Shown here one piece after another: positions 1 through 8,504 of a stretch of DNA of 64,000 nt; positions within the stretch are counted from its first letter, which is position 1; every line of letters begins with the position of its first letter. Origin of the DNA: an uncultured Actinomycetes bacterium. GTDB taxonomy: Bacteria; Actinomycetota; Thermoleophilia; Miltoncostaeales; Miltoncostaeaceae. A program made the position numbers and the translations under genes. The stretch lies in NCBI GenBank assembly GCA_903943955.1, contig CAJAPZ010000063.1, positions 1-64,000 on the forward strand, in the 5' to 3' direction. The notes below the pieces were generated by a model, which worked only from the letters and a program-made list of their open reading frames with translations, was not told where the DNA came from and searched no databases.

Positions 1-2
1 AT

Positions 3-1166
3 GCCCTGCCCGTGCTTACCGGGATGGAGGAGGAGTGGCGCTTCACTCCTCCAGCAGATCTCGCCATGACCGGCCCCGAGCCATCGGGTGCCGGCGCCAC
101 GGGCACCGTCGAATTGCCTGCGACCGAAGGACGATCAGCACGCCTGGCCTTTACCGACGGCGTACCGGCTCCCGCGGAGATCATCGACCTTCCCGATGGC
201 GTCATCGTGTCCGAGCTGGGGCAGGCGCTCATCGACCACGAGTCTCTCGTGCGTCCCCGCCTGTACTCGCTGGCCGGGTTTGACGATCGCCCCGGTGCGC
301 TGAACGCCGCACACTGGGACGCGGGCACATTCGTGTACGTGCCGCGCGGCGTGCACCTCACACTTCCGGTCGAGACGGTGCTCACCGCAACGGGAGCCAC
401 CGGCCGCGTATTTGGCCGCACGCTCATCATCGTGGAGGAGGGTGCCAAGGCAACCGTGGTTGACCGCTACGTGTCGCCCGACCTCGACGGCCCGGTGCAG
501 GCGTCGTCGGTGGTGGAGATGTTCGTGGCCGAGGGCGGTGAGCTGGAGCACGTCTCGTACATCGGATGGGGTTCCGGCATGCGCCACCACGCCACCATCC
601 GTGCCTCGACCGGCAAGGACGCCCGGGCACGCTCGGTCAACGTCACGCTGGGTGGCGATGTCGTGCGCGTGGAGCCCACTATGTACTGCCATGGCAGCGG
701 ATCGGACGCGCGCGCGCTCGGCATGTACTTCGCCACTGGCAACCAGCACTTTGAGCACCGCGTCGTGTCGCGCCACGAGGCGCCGCAGGCGTACTCGAAC
801 CTGCTCTACAAGGGTGCGATTCAGGACACCGCCCACACGGTGTTCTTCGGAAACCTCGTGGTGCCCCCGGGCGCCCCGGGCACCGACGCCTACCAGACCA
901 ATCGCAACCTCATCCTCACGGAGGGGGCGCGTGCCGACACCATCCCGTTTCTCGAGATCGAGACGGCCGAGGTCAAGTGCTCGCACGCCGGTGCGGTGGG
1001 CCGCGTGGACGACGAGCAGGTCTTCTACCTCATGAGCCGCGGTGTGCCCGAGCTCGAGGCGAAGCACCTCATCGTGTACGGGTTCTTCCAGGAGGTCCTC
1101 GACCAGATCTCGTTCGGCGAGCTGCGCGACGAACTTGCTGCCGCCGCACGCGCCAAGGTGCGATGA
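3..1166 (+). CDS. sufD: Fe-S cluster assembly protein SufD (5' end outside window)
   Basis: SufD is a scaffold subunit of the SufBCD complex, which builds [4Fe-4S] clusters in the cytosol. The frame is open from the first bases and the conserved EEEWRFTPP motif lies only about 10 codons in, so the true start is upstream of the window. A GTG at 12 would give 384 residues but would cut the N-terminus. The C-terminal SufB/SufD core is complete: it includes the conserved C-S-H-A-G motif and ends in a SufD-like segment (SRGVPELEAKHLIVYGFF). The stop overlaps the next gene by four bases (ATGA), so the two are probably translationally coupled. sufB is expected just upstream. Confidence 0.93.
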   Translation, partial: ALPVLTGMEEEWRFTPPADLAMTGPEPSGAGATGTVELPATEGRSARLAFTDGVPAPAEIIDLPDGVIVSELGQALIDHESLVRPRLYSLAGFDDRPGALNAAHWDAGTFVYVPRGVHLTLPVETVLTATGATGRVFGRTLIIVEEGAKATVVDRYVSPDLDGPVQASSVVEMFVAEGGELEHVSYIGWGSGMRHHATIRASTGKDARARSVNVTLGGDVVRVEPTMYCHGSGSDARALGMYFATGNQHFEHRVVSRHEAPQAYSNLLYKGAIQDTAHTVFFGNLVVPPGAPGTDAYQTNRNLILTEGARADTIPFLEIETAEVKCSHAGAVGRVDDEQVFYLMSRGVPELEAKHLIVYGFFQEVLDQISFGELRDELAAAARAKVR

Positions 1167-1507
1167 ACGTGGTCGATGTCATGTCGCTCGACGACATCCC
1201 TCCCGGCACCATGACCCGGGTCGAGGTCGGTGGCCAGCCCATCTGCCTGGCAAATGTCGAGGGCACCCTTCACGCGGTGCACGACACCTGCACTCATGGC
1301 ATGGCATCGCTCAGCGCGGGCTGGCTCGACCCCGACATGGGTCGCGTCGAGTGCCCGCGCCACGGCGCCTACTTCCGCCTTTCCGACGGAGCGGCAATCA
1401 CACCGCCCGCCACGGCCTCGCTGCCGGTGTTCCGGGTCGAGGTCCGGGATGGCCGGGTGTGGATCGACCCCACACCCGACACCACACACCCATTCGATGC
1501 CCGATGA
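1163..1507 (+). CDS. Rieske-type [2Fe-2S] ferredoxin in the suf operon
   Basis: This 114-residue protein carries the Rieske ligand pattern C-T-H-G (Cys43, His45) and C-P-R-H-G (Cys64, His67), the two-Cys/two-His set that binds a [2Fe-2S] cluster. It has no signal peptide or membrane segment and resembles the small soluble NirD/dioxygenase-type ferredoxins. The ATG overlaps the sufD stop (ATGA). A longer frame opens upstream but lies inside sufD. Rieske genes between sufD and sufC occur in other actinobacterial suf operons. An electron-transfer role during cluster assembly is plausible but inferred from position only. Confidence 0.9.
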   Translation: MNVVDVMSLDDIPPGTMTRVEVGGQPICLANVEGTLHAVHDTCTHGMASLSAGWLDPDMGRVECPRHGAYFRLSDGAAITPPATASLPVFRVEVRDGRVWIDPTPDTTHPFDAR

Positions 1508-1531
1508 CTCATTCCAAGGAGATTCCGTTTC

Positions 1532-2296
1532 GTGCCTGACCCCATCCTGAAGATCACCGGCCTCGAGGTTGCCGTCGATAACACGCCCATTCTCAAGGGT
1601 GTGGACCTCGAAGTGCCTCAGGGCGAGGTGCATGCCCTCATGGGGCCAAATGGCTCGGGCAAGAGCACGCTCGCATACGCCCTCGCCGGCCACCCGCGTT
1701 ACGAGATCACGGGCGGCTCTGTGCTGTTCGGCGGCGAGGACCTCGCCGAGATGGCTGCCGACGAGCGCGCCCAGAAGGGCCTGTTTCTGGCCATGCAGTA
1801 CCCGGTCGAGGTGCCCGGTGTGTCGGTGATGAACTTCCTGCGCACCGCAGTCAATGCGTCGCGCGGCGAGGAGATCCCCGTGCGCGAGTTCGCCAAGCTG
1901 TTCAAGGAGAAGAGCGCACTCCTGCAGTTCGACCCGTCGTTCTCGGACCGCTACCTGAATGAGGGCTTCTCAGGCGGCGAGAAGAAGCGCCACGAGATCC
2001 TGCAGATGGCGCTCCTCGAGCCGAAGTTCGCCATCCTCGACGAGACCGACTCAGGACTCGACGTCGATGCGCTGCGCATTGTGTCGGAGGGCGTCAACGC
2101 CCAGCGCGGCCCCGACCTCGGATGCCTCATCATCACCCACTACACGCGCATCCTGCGCTACATCACACCGGACGTCGTGCACGTGATGTTTGAGGGGCGC
2201 ATCGCCCAGACCGGCGGTCCCGAGCTGGCCGAGCACCTCGAGGACAAGGGTTACGTGGAGTTCGGCTCGCACGAGCCGGCCAACGCCCCGAACTGA
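1532..2296 (+). CDS. sufC: Fe-S assembly ATPase SufC
   Basis: ABC-family ATPase of the SufBCD scaffold, 254 residues, the usual SufC size. It shows a Walker A (GPNGSGKST, residues 38-46), the SufC-type signature FSGGEKKRHEILQM, and a Walker B followed by the D-loop (LDETDSGLD). ATP hydrolysis by SufC drives the conformational change in SufB-SufD that allows cluster assembly. The start is GTG, preceded by an AAGGAG ribosome site about 10 nt upstream. Its stop overlaps the sufS start (TGATG). Confidence 0.96.
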   Translation: MPDPILKITGLEVAVDNTPILKGVDLEVPQGEVHALMGPNGSGKSTLAYALAGHPRYEITGGSVLFGGEDLAEMAADERAQKGLFLAMQYPVEVPGVSVMNFLRTAVNASRGEEIPVREFAKLFKEKSALLQFDPSFSDRYLNEGFSGGEKKRHEILQMALLEPKFAILDETDSGLDVDALRIVSEGVNAQRGPDLGCLIITHYTRILRYITPDVVHVMFEGRIAQTGGPELAEHLEDKGYVEFGSHEPANAPN

Positions 2297-3543
2297 TGAC
2301 GACCACGGGGAGCCCCGCGCTGGACGCCCGCGCGATCCGCGCGGAGTTCCCCATGTTCGTCGCCCCGCGGCCCGACGGCCGCCCTCTGCACTACCTCGAT
2401 TCCGCGGCCACCTCGCAGAAGCCTCAGGTGGTGCTGGACGCGATGAACGCGTACTACCGCGAGACCAACGCCAACGTGCACCGTGGCGTGTACGAGATGG
2501 CGGCAGAGGCCACCGATCGCTTTGAGTTCGGGCGCACAGCGGCTGCGCGCCTCATCAACCACCCGCGCGAGGCGCTGGTGCTCACCAAGAACGCCACCGA
2601 GGCCATCAACCTGGTGGCCTGGGCGTGGGGTGCGCGCGAGCTGCGCGAGGGCGACGAGATCGTGGTCACCGAGATGGAGCACCACTCCAACATCGTGCCG
2701 TGGCAGATCGTGGCCAGCATGACCGGCGCCAAGGTGCTGTTCGCCCCGGTTACCCCTCAGGGTGAGGTCGAGCTCGATGCCCTGCGGGCGCTCATCGGGC
2801 CCTGCACCCGCATGGTGGCCGCCGTGCATGTGTCCAACGTGCTTGGAACCATCAACCCCGTGCGCGAGATCGTGGAGATGGCGCATCAGGCCGGCGCGCT
2901 CACCATGATTGACGCCACCCAGAGCGTGCCCCACATGCCGGTTGATGCCACGTCAATCGGCAGCGACTTCCTGGTGTTCACCGGTCACAAGATGCTTGGC
3001 CCCACCGGCATCGGCGCGCTGGCCGCCTCCCCCGAGCGACTCAATGCGATGGAGCCGTTCCTGGGCGGTGGCGAGATGATCTCCGACGTCACCACCGAAG
3101 GGTCCACCTGGGCCGAGATCCCCTGGAAGTTTGAGGCGGGAACCCCGCCAATCGCCGAGGCCGTGGGGCTCGGGGCCGCGGTTGAATACCTCGAGGCGCT
3201 CGGAATGGACCGTGTGCGCGAGCACGAGCGGGCCACCGCAGAACTGATGATCAACGCGCTCGGCGAGGTGCCCGGCCTCACCATTCTCGGGCCCACAGAT
3301 CCCGACCGGCGCGGCGCGGCCGTGTCGTTCACCCTCGACGCCGTCCACCCCCACGACATCGCGCAGTTCCTCGATTCGAAAGGCGTGTGCGTGCGGGCCG
3401 GCCACCACTGCGCCAAGCCACTCATGCGCGTGCTCGGGACCCAGAGCACCACGCGCGCCAGTGCCCACGTCTACACCACTGATGAGGACATCCTCGCCCT
3501 GCAGGGCGCCCTCATCGAGTGCCGCTCCTGGTTTGGGGCCTGA
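2296..3543 (+). CDS. sufS: Cysteine desulfurase SufS (group II)
   Basis: PLP-dependent enzyme of 415 residues that takes sulfur from cysteine as a persulfide for cluster assembly. The PLP lysine is Lys232 in TGHKMLGPTG. The catalytic cysteine is Cys372 in RAGHHCAKPLM, with the short active-site loop typical of SufS rather than IscS. Other class V aminotransferase motifs (the THHHSN-like EMEHHSN segment) are present. The start ATG overlaps the sufC stop, and sufU follows 2 nt after the stop, matching the SufS-SufU sulfur-relay partnership. Confidence 0.96.
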   Translation: MTTTGSPALDARAIRAEFPMFVAPRPDGRPLHYLDSAATSQKPQVVLDAMNAYYRETNANVHRGVYEMAAEATDRFEFGRTAAARLINHPREALVLTKNATEAINLVAWAWGARELREGDEIVVTEMEHHSNIVPWQIVASMTGAKVLFAPVTPQGEVELDALRALIGPCTRMVAAVHVSNVLGTINPVREIVEMAHQAGALTMIDATQSVPHMPVDATSIGSDFLVFTGHKMLGPTGIGALAASPERLNAMEPFLGGGEMISDVTTEGSTWAEIPWKFEAGTPPIAEAVGLGAAVEYLEALGMDRVREHERATAELMINALGEVPGLTILGPTDPDRRGAAVSFTLDAVHPHDIAQFLDSKGVCVRAGHHCAKPLMRVLGTQSTTRASAHVYTTDEDILALQGALIECRSWFGA

Positions 3544-3545
3544 CC

Positions 3546-3995
3546 ATGGGCGGACTCGACGACCTGTACCAGCAGCTCATCCTCGATCACTACCGCAACC
3601 GCCGGGGCCGCGGGCGCATCGAGAATGCCTCGGCATCGGTGCACGAGCACAACCCAGTATGCGGCGACGAGTGCTTCCTCGACATCCTCGTGGAAGACAA
3701 CCGCATCGTCGAGATCAGAGCCGACGGTGACGGCTGCTCCATCTCCCAGGCCGCCGCATCGATGCTCACCGAGGTGGTGGCGGACAAGGACCTGAATGAG
3801 GCCCTCGAGATCGTGGAGCACTTCCGCCGGATGATGCACGGCGACGCGGAGCCCGACGAGGACCTGCTGGGCGATGCCATCGCCCTGGAGGGCGTGGCCA
3901 AGTACCCAGTGCGCGTCAAATGCGCACTGCTGTCATGGCTGGCGCTTCGCGACGCGATCGCCAGCTATCGTGAGACCACCGCACACGGAGGCTGA
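3546..3995 (+). CDS. sufU: Zn-dependent sulfurtransferase SufU
   Basis: This 149-residue IscU-fold protein accepts persulfide sulfur from SufS in Gram-positive and actinobacterial Suf systems. The three conserved cysteines are in N-P-V-C-G-D, D-G-C-S-I-S and V-K-C-A-L. The Asp in C-G-D completes the zinc site known in the family. The roughly 18-residue insertion that separates SufU from IscU scaffolds appears to be present (MMHGDAEPDEDLLGD). I chose the ATG 2 nt after the sufS stop; a frame beginning earlier lies inside sufS. Confidence 0.94.
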   Translation: MGGLDDLYQQLILDHYRNRRGRGRIENASASVHEHNPVCGDECFLDILVEDNRIVEIRADGDGCSISQAAASMLTEVVADKDLNEALEIVEHFRRMMHGDAEPDEDLLGDAIALEGVAKYPVRVKCALLSWLALRDAIASYRETTAHGG

Positions 3996-3996
3996 G

Positions 3997-4311
3997 ATGG
4001 TGAACCAGGACGACGTCCGCGAGGCGATGAAGCAGGTGGACGACCCAGAGATCGGTATCAACGTGGTCGATCTGGGCCTGCTCTACAACGTGACTGTGGA
4101 TGAGGCCACCGGCAAGGTGGACATCGACATGACCCTCACATCCATGGGGTGCCCACTCACCGAGCAGATCATCGCCGACGTGCGCAAGTTCGTGGAGCCG
4201 CTCGATGGTGTGACGGCTGTCGACGTCAACTGGGTCTGGGATCCGCCCTGGGGTCCGGACAAGATGACCGACGACGGCAAGTTGTTGATGAAGGTCATGG
4301 GCTATGGCTGA
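3997..4311 (+). CDS. sufT: SufT/MIP18-family (DUF59) Fe-S maturation protein
   Basis: 104 residues of the DUF59/MIP18 fold, with the hallmark DPEIGINVVDLGL near the N-terminus, the conserved cysteine in TSMGCPL, and a C-terminal W-D-P-P-W motif. SufT homologues help load clusters onto client proteins, especially when demand is high. The gene starts one base after the sufU stop and its end overlaps the next gene by 8 bases. PaaD-like proteins share the fold, but the suf operon context makes SufT the better name. Confidence 0.9.
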   Translation: MVNQDDVREAMKQVDDPEIGINVVDLGLLYNVTVDEATGKVDIDMTLTSMGCPLTEQIIADVRKFVEPLDGVTAVDVNWVWDPPWGPDKMTDDGKLLMKVMGYG

Positions 4312-4744
4312 TCAGGCCGCCCCTGCCCCAGCGCTCACGCTCGACCAGAAGAAGGCCGCCGCCCGCGAGCGCGCGCGAGCTGCCCGCGAGCAGCAGGCCA
4401 CAGGTGCCGGGGCTGGCCTCGCGGTGACCGATGCGGCCGCCGGATACGTGCGCGAGTCGGCTGACCGCGAGGGGATGGACCATGGCGTGCGGCTGCGTAT
4501 CCACGCCGGTGGCTGCTCCGGCCTCGAATACTCCATCGATCTGATCCCGCGTGGTGCGGTGCCCGCGCCCGACGAGCGGCAGATCGAGAGCAACGGCATC
4601 CGCGTGCTACTGGATCTCAAAAGCGCCATTTACGTAAGTGGATCAGTGGTTGACTACACCACCACGCTCATGCGACGCGGCTTCGTGATCAAAAATCCCA
4701 ACGCCACCAGTACCTGTTCGTGCGGGGACAGTTTCGGCGTCTGA
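4304..4744 (+). CDS. A-type Fe-S carrier (SufA/ErpA-like) with N-terminal extension
   Basis: A 146-residue HesB/IscA-family carrier that receives clusters and passes them to apo-proteins. The cluster ligands are in G-G-C-S-G and C-S-C-G near the C-terminus. Typical A-type carriers have about 105-120 residues. This one has about 40 extra N-terminal residues rich in Ala, Arg, Glu and Gln (including AAARERARAAREQQ) that look helical or coiled-coil. The ATG lies inside sufT with an 8-base overlap. The paralogue (SufA, ErpA or IscA) cannot be told from sequence alone. It closes the suf operon. Confidence 0.88.
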   Translation: MADQAAPAPALTLDQKKAAARERARAAREQQATGAGAGLAVTDAAAGYVRESADREGMDHGVRLRIHAGGCSGLEYSIDLIPRGAVPAPDERQIESNGIRVLLDLKSAIYVSGSVVDYTTTLMRRGFVIKNPNATSTCSCGDSFGV

Positions 4745-4763
4745 CCAGAGGACATACCACTCA

Positions 4764-5618
4764 ATGCCCAAGCAATCACGATTCCGCACCGGAATCGCAC
4801 TCGCGAAGATCAGCTGGCGCACACTGCGCGATCACAAGAGCCTCATAAGCTTCCCCATCGCGGGAATGGCCGTTGCTCTTGCCATCGCGATCATCTTCGT
4901 GCTGCCCGGCATCCTCCTGCTGATGGTCGCCAACGTCCTGTGGGCCGCAATCGTGCTGTTCGCCGTCAGCGGCTATCTGGCCGCGTTCACCGGGGTGTTC
5001 TTCGGGGTGGGCCTCTGCGCGGCAACCGATCGGGCGCTGCGCGGTGAATCGTGCACTCTGAGAGACGGCCTTCACGTATCGCGCGAGCGCATCCCGCAGA
5101 TCGCCAAGTGGGCACTTGTGGTGACCACGGTCGCCATCATCATCCGGGCGATCGAGGCCCGCTTCGATGGCGCGGGTGGTGCCATCGTCGGCGCGCTCGC
5201 CGGTGTCGCCTGGGCGCTCGTGTCGTTTCTCGCGGTGCCCGTCATCACCTTTGAGGGTGCCGGACCCATCAACGCCCTCAAGCGCTCATCGTCGCTGTTC
5301 AAGCAGCGCTGGGGCCAGCAGGTAACCGGTCAGGCCGTCACCGGTGGCATCGTCGGCGTGCTGATCGTGCTCCCCGGCATCATCCTGATCGTCCTGGGCA
5401 TTGCCATGGCAGGGGGCACGTCAGCAGCCGCAGGCATCGCCCTGGCTGTCGTCGGCGGGCTGCTCGTCATCATCGGATCGGTGCTCGCCAACACGCTCAA
5501 CCAGATCCTGTCGGTGGCCCTGTACCACTACGCGGTGGACGGTGAGGGCGTGGGTGCCTTCAACGCCGACGTGCTGCAGGCCGTCGTGCGTCCCAAGCGT
5601 GGGGCACGCGCCGTTTAG
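4764..5618 (+). CDS. DUF6159-like polytopic membrane protein
   Basis: 284 residues with about six hydrophobic segments. The N-terminus (ISWRTLRDHKSLISFP) and overall pattern resemble the uncharacterised DUF6159 membrane family. There are no catalytic motifs, so I cannot give a function. A GAGG element sits about 14 nt before the ATG. It starts 19 nt after the suf operon and could be read through from it. The stop codon overlaps that of the convergent gene at 5615 within a TTAG tetramer, leaving no room for a terminator. Confidence 0.75.
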   Translation: MPKQSRFRTGIALAKISWRTLRDHKSLISFPIAGMAVALAIAIIFVLPGILLLMVANVLWAAIVLFAVSGYLAAFTGVFFGVGLCAATDRALRGESCTLRDGLHVSRERIPQIAKWALVVTTVAIIIRAIEARFDGAGGAIVGALAGVAWALVSFLAVPVITFEGAGPINALKRSSSLFKQRWGQQVTGQAVTGGIVGVLIVLPGIILIVLGIAMAGGTSAAAGIALAVVGGLLVIIGSVLANTLNQILSVALYHYAVDGEGVGAFNADVLQAVVRPKRGARAV

Positions 5619-7048
5619 CGGACGGCCACTGCAGTGCCATTGCCGGGGCCGGTGACGGCCTCGGCAATGGGAACCGCACCCAGAAGCGTGGCACCGGCGG
5701 CGGGCACATGGCCCACCGACACGGTGGCAGCAGTAAATGCCCGGGCCACCGGTGCGTTACGCAGCCACGCCATCAGGTACGGATATGGATTCACGCTGTC
5801 GCCATTCCCCGGGTGCATCTCAAAGTGCAGGTGTGGCGGGGTGCTGATCGCATTTCCCGTGTTACCCATAAACCCGATGACGTCACCAGCCCGCACCCGG
5901 GCCCCTTCGGTGGCAGCGAGTGAAAACGCTGAGAGATGCGCGTAGTAGTAGGCCGTGCCACGGTCGTCGGTGAGCCACAGGCGGTTACCACCCAGGCGGT
6001 TGACCCCCACCTTCGACAACGTGCCATCGGCCACGGCCACCAGCGGGGTACCCGCCGACCCAAAGATGTCGTTGCCCTGGTGCCATCCGGTGTCGGCACG
6101 GGGGTTTCCGTAGTCGTCTGAGAAGTCGTTGGACGTGCCACCCGCGACCGGGAATACATAGCCTGCTGATGTGGGCACCACCGCCACACCCGGAGCGACC
6201 TGGCGCGGCAGCCCGAGACCCGACGACGGAGTGAGTGGCGACGTCGCACCGGGTACCGGGGTCATCGACGGAGCCGGGGCAATGGGGAGCGCGCGACCGC
6301 CTGCCGAAGGCGACCCATCGGCACCATCTGCGGGCCCGGCAGCTCCCGGGGCACTCGGTGCACTCCCGGGGTCAGGAGATGGCGAATCGGGAATAGGATC
6401 CCCGGTCGTGGCCTTCACGTGCCCGAGCACCACGTCCGTGCCCACTGCGAGGCCCGAGGCAGGATCGGTGATCTGCACGCGCAGGGCGTTGGCGGTCACC
6501 GTTCCGCCATCCACCAATTGCTCCATCAACGTCAGTGTGCCGATGCCCGCAATGTCAACGGGCGTCCCGGGCTGCTCCGCGATGTCCTGACCATCCACGG
6601 TGATGTCGGCAGACCAGGCCACCACGCCCGCTTCGGTGCCCTGGACACCGGCATCGGACCGGATGCCCACATGCAGCGCATTCACCACCACCCGGCCGCC
6701 AAACAGCCGTACGCCCGAGGCGTCGGCCTCGGCCTCGGCGAGCGCGCCCGATCCGCCTGGCCCTGCCCCCACATTCACCGACACGGTGCCGCCTGCTGCG
6801 ACGGCACCAGATGGGGTTGCGGTGGCCGACCGCGTGGGGTGATGCGGCCCAGCGGCGGCCGTGGCGAGGTTGCGGCCGGGCACGATGGCGCCGATACCAC
6901 GAGCGCTCGGGTCGGAAGTGCCCGCGCCAAAGGCGGATCCGGCCGCCAGGGCGCAAATGCAGGCCCCGGCGGCGATCCCGCGAAATGCACATGGCACGCG
7001 TCGCCTCACGTACCGGATTGTGCTTATGGCTCCGGACGGGATCAACAC
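5615..7048 (-). CDS. Secreted M23 (LytM-type) metallopeptidase with anchor-like and Pro-rich regions
   Basis: 477 residues from a GTG start. An N-terminal basic and hydrophobic signal sequence comes first, then a beta-rich region of about 150 residues resembling choice-of-anchor P domains. A Pro/Ser/Gly-rich linker follows, then a C-terminal LytM peptidase. The zinc ligands are visible: H-Q-G-N-D (HxxxD) and H-L-H-F-E (HxH). Several neighbouring motifs (VAVADGTLSKVG, YYYAHLS, GNTGNA) fit an active or scaffold-type LytM domain. It probably cleaves or binds peptidoglycan cross-bridges outside the cell. It is divergent from the NlpC/P60 gene at 7138, with only 89 bp between them. Confidence 0.88.
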   Translation of the reverse strand: MLIPSGAISTIRYVRRRVPCAFRGIAAGACICALAAGSAFGAGTSDPSARGIGAIVPGRNLATAAAGPHHPTRSATATPSGAVAAGGTVSVNVGAGPGGSGALAEAEADASGVRLFGGRVVVNALHVGIRSDAGVQGTEAGVVAWSADITVDGQDIAEQPGTPVDIAGIGTLTLMEQLVDGGTVTANALRVQITDPASGLAVGTDVVLGHVKATTGDPIPDSPSPDPGSAPSAPGAAGPADGADGSPSAGGRALPIAPAPSMTPVPGATSPLTPSSGLGLPRQVAPGVAVVPTSAGYVFPVAGGTSNDFSDDYGNPRADTGWHQGNDIFGSAGTPLVAVADGTLSKVGVNRLGGNRLWLTDDRGTAYYYAHLSAFSLAATEGARVRAGDVIGFMGNTGNAISTPPHLHFEMHPGNGDSVNPYPYLMAWLRNAPVARAFTAATVSVGHVPAAGATLLGAVPIAEAVTGPGNGTAVAVR

Positions 7049-7137
7049 GAAACGCCGTATGTGTCACGTGCAACCGGGATTTCCCTACGGGGCGCCATTT
7101 CGTGAAAGGGTCGCAATTCGTGCAGCAGGCCAATCAC

Positions 7138-8178
7138 ATGCCACGAGCGCGTCGCGTGCTCGCCTCGATCCTCGCCGGTACCGCCCTTATGGCAGGCGTT
7201 GGCGTGCCCGCAATTACGTCGGGTGCCCCGTACACGGTGCGCGAGAAGAAGGCTGCCGTCAAGCGCCTGCAGGCGAAGCTCGATGCACTTGGCCATCAGG
7301 TCGGGGTCGCAGCCGAGAAGTACAACGGCGCCGTGTGGAAGCTCGGCAACATCCGGGCCGACATCACGAAGAACGAGGGTGTGCTCAAAAAGGCGACCGC
7401 CGACCTGCACATCTCGCAGCGCATCCTCAGCGAGCGCATGGATGCGCTCTACCGGCATCCCGATCCGTCACTCGTCGAAGTGCTCGTCTCAAGCGGCAGC
7501 CTCACCGATGCCGTGAGCCAGGTGGACGCTATTCAGCGTGCCGGCACCGAGGACGCCCATGTGGTCGGCAACATGCGCACCTTCCGAGACCGCACCGTCC
7601 GCATCGGGGTGCAACTCACCAAGGATCGCGAGTACGCCAAGGTTGAGGTGACCAAGGCTGCTGCGGCGAAGTCACGCATTGAGGCCATCCTGGCCCAACG
7701 AAAGAGCGTGCTTCAGAGCGCACGGGCCGACCTGCGTGCCGCGATCGCCGAAGAGGCGGCGCGCCAGCGCAGCGCTGCACTCGCCGCTGCATCAACTGGC
7801 TACAAACCTTTTGACGGGCCGCTGCCCGATGGCGCCGGCAACGCAGAAGCCGCACGTATCGCCATGCAGTACCAGGGCGTCCCGTATGTATGGGGGGGTG
7901 CCTCCCCGTCCGGTTTCGACTGCTCCGGGCTTGCCAGTTACGCATACGCCCAGATCGGCAAAAGCGTTCCGCATTACACGTATGCCATCTGGTCCGCATT
8001 CCCGCAGGTCCCCCCGGGGCAGTATCAGCCCGGCGATCTGGTGATGCTGAATGGGCTCGGCCATATGGGCATCTATATCGGTGACGGCATGATGGTCCAT
8101 GCCCCGAGTACGGGCGACGTGGTGCGTGTGGTGCCCATGTCGAGCCGCAGCGACCTTGTGGGTGTGGTCCGCCCCTAG
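7138..8178 (+). CDS. Secreted NlpC/P60 endopeptidase with coiled-coil (RipA-like)
   Basis: 346 residues from the ATG at 7138, which directly precedes a signal peptide (MPRARRVLASILAG...). A frame continues upstream but would place hydrophobic signal residues internally. Residues about 33-220 are charged heptad-like helices, as in RipA/CwlO. The C-terminal NlpC/P60 domain has the catalytic Cys in F-D-C-S-G-L, a His in G-H-M-G-I-Y and a polar third residue in V-H-A-P. It likely cleaves D-Glu-mDAP stem peptides during septum splitting, a role inferred from family. The coiled coil may mediate autoinhibition or recruitment by an FtsEX-like system. Confidence 0.9.
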   Translation: MPRARRVLASILAGTALMAGVGVPAITSGAPYTVREKKAAVKRLQAKLDALGHQVGVAAEKYNGAVWKLGNIRADITKNEGVLKKATADLHISQRILSERMDALYRHPDPSLVEVLVSSGSLTDAVSQVDAIQRAGTEDAHVVGNMRTFRDRTVRIGVQLTKDREYAKVEVTKAAAAKSRIEAILAQRKSVLQSARADLRAAIAEEAARQRSAALAAASTGYKPFDGPLPDGAGNAEAARIAMQYQGVPYVWGGASPSGFDCSGLASYAYAQIGKSVPHYTYAIWSAFPQVPPGQYQPGDLVMLNGLGHMGIYIGDGMMVHAPSTGDVVRVVPMSSRSDLVGVVRP

Positions 8179-8282
8179 GGCGAGCGTGCCTTACCGGGCC
8201 GACGTCCCCCACCGACCGGCCGCGTGAAGCGCCGAAACCGCCATAGGGGTCGATGCAACCAACCCGCGCGGTCCGCCGTGTC

Positions 8283-8298
8283 GGATTGCGTACAATCC
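8283..8298 (+). promoter_or_regulatory. Inverted repeat overlapping a possible -10 box upstream of the small protein/lgt pair
   Basis: GGATTG-CGTA-CAATCC is a perfect 6+6 inverted repeat; the outer C and G extend each arm to 7. The right half contains TACAAT, a good -10 match, 26 nt before the ATG at 8322. No convincing -35 is visible. It could be an operator over a promoter, or a chance palindrome. Confidence 0.35.
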
Positions 8299-8321
8299 GC
8301 GTGTCAACCCCGAGGTCTCTC

Positions 8322-8501
8322 ATGTGCATCGTCTGCCAGAACATCCCGGCCCTGATGGCCGGAATCTCAGGAACGGGCCTTGTGGTCCGCACCGCCGTGC
8401 GTCGGGTGCGCGCCGACCGCGAGTCGACACCGGCGGGCCCGGTTGAGGCACCCACTGGGACGACGGACGTCGTCGTCGCCTCCGGTGTGGCCCCCGCCTA
8501 G
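8322..8501 (+). CDS. Small Cys-containing membrane-associated protein upstream of lgt
   Basis: 59 residues starting MCIVCQNIPALMAGIS, with a C-x-x-C pair at the very N-terminus, then a short hydrophobic stretch (roughly residues 8-24) and a basic, then Pro/Thr-rich tail. GAGG precedes the ATG by 6 nt. The stop is 3 nt before the lgt start, so the two genes are probably co-translated. I do not know a named family. The C-x-x-C plus hydrophobic segment suggests a small membrane protein. Confidence that it is coding rests on the ribosome site and spacing. Confidence 0.6.
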   Translation: MCIVCQNIPALMAGISGTGLVVRTAVRRVRADRESTPAGPVEAPTGTTDVVVASGVAPA

Positions 8502-8504
8502 CGC

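Noticed and set aside
135-1067. Long open frame on the minus strand across sufD
   Set aside because: It lies fully within sufD, has no recognisable domain and reflects GC-rich third positions.
8179-8321. Riboswitch before the lgt pair
   Set aside because: Only a 16-bp inverted repeat over a possible -10 box is present; no larger conserved fold was seen.
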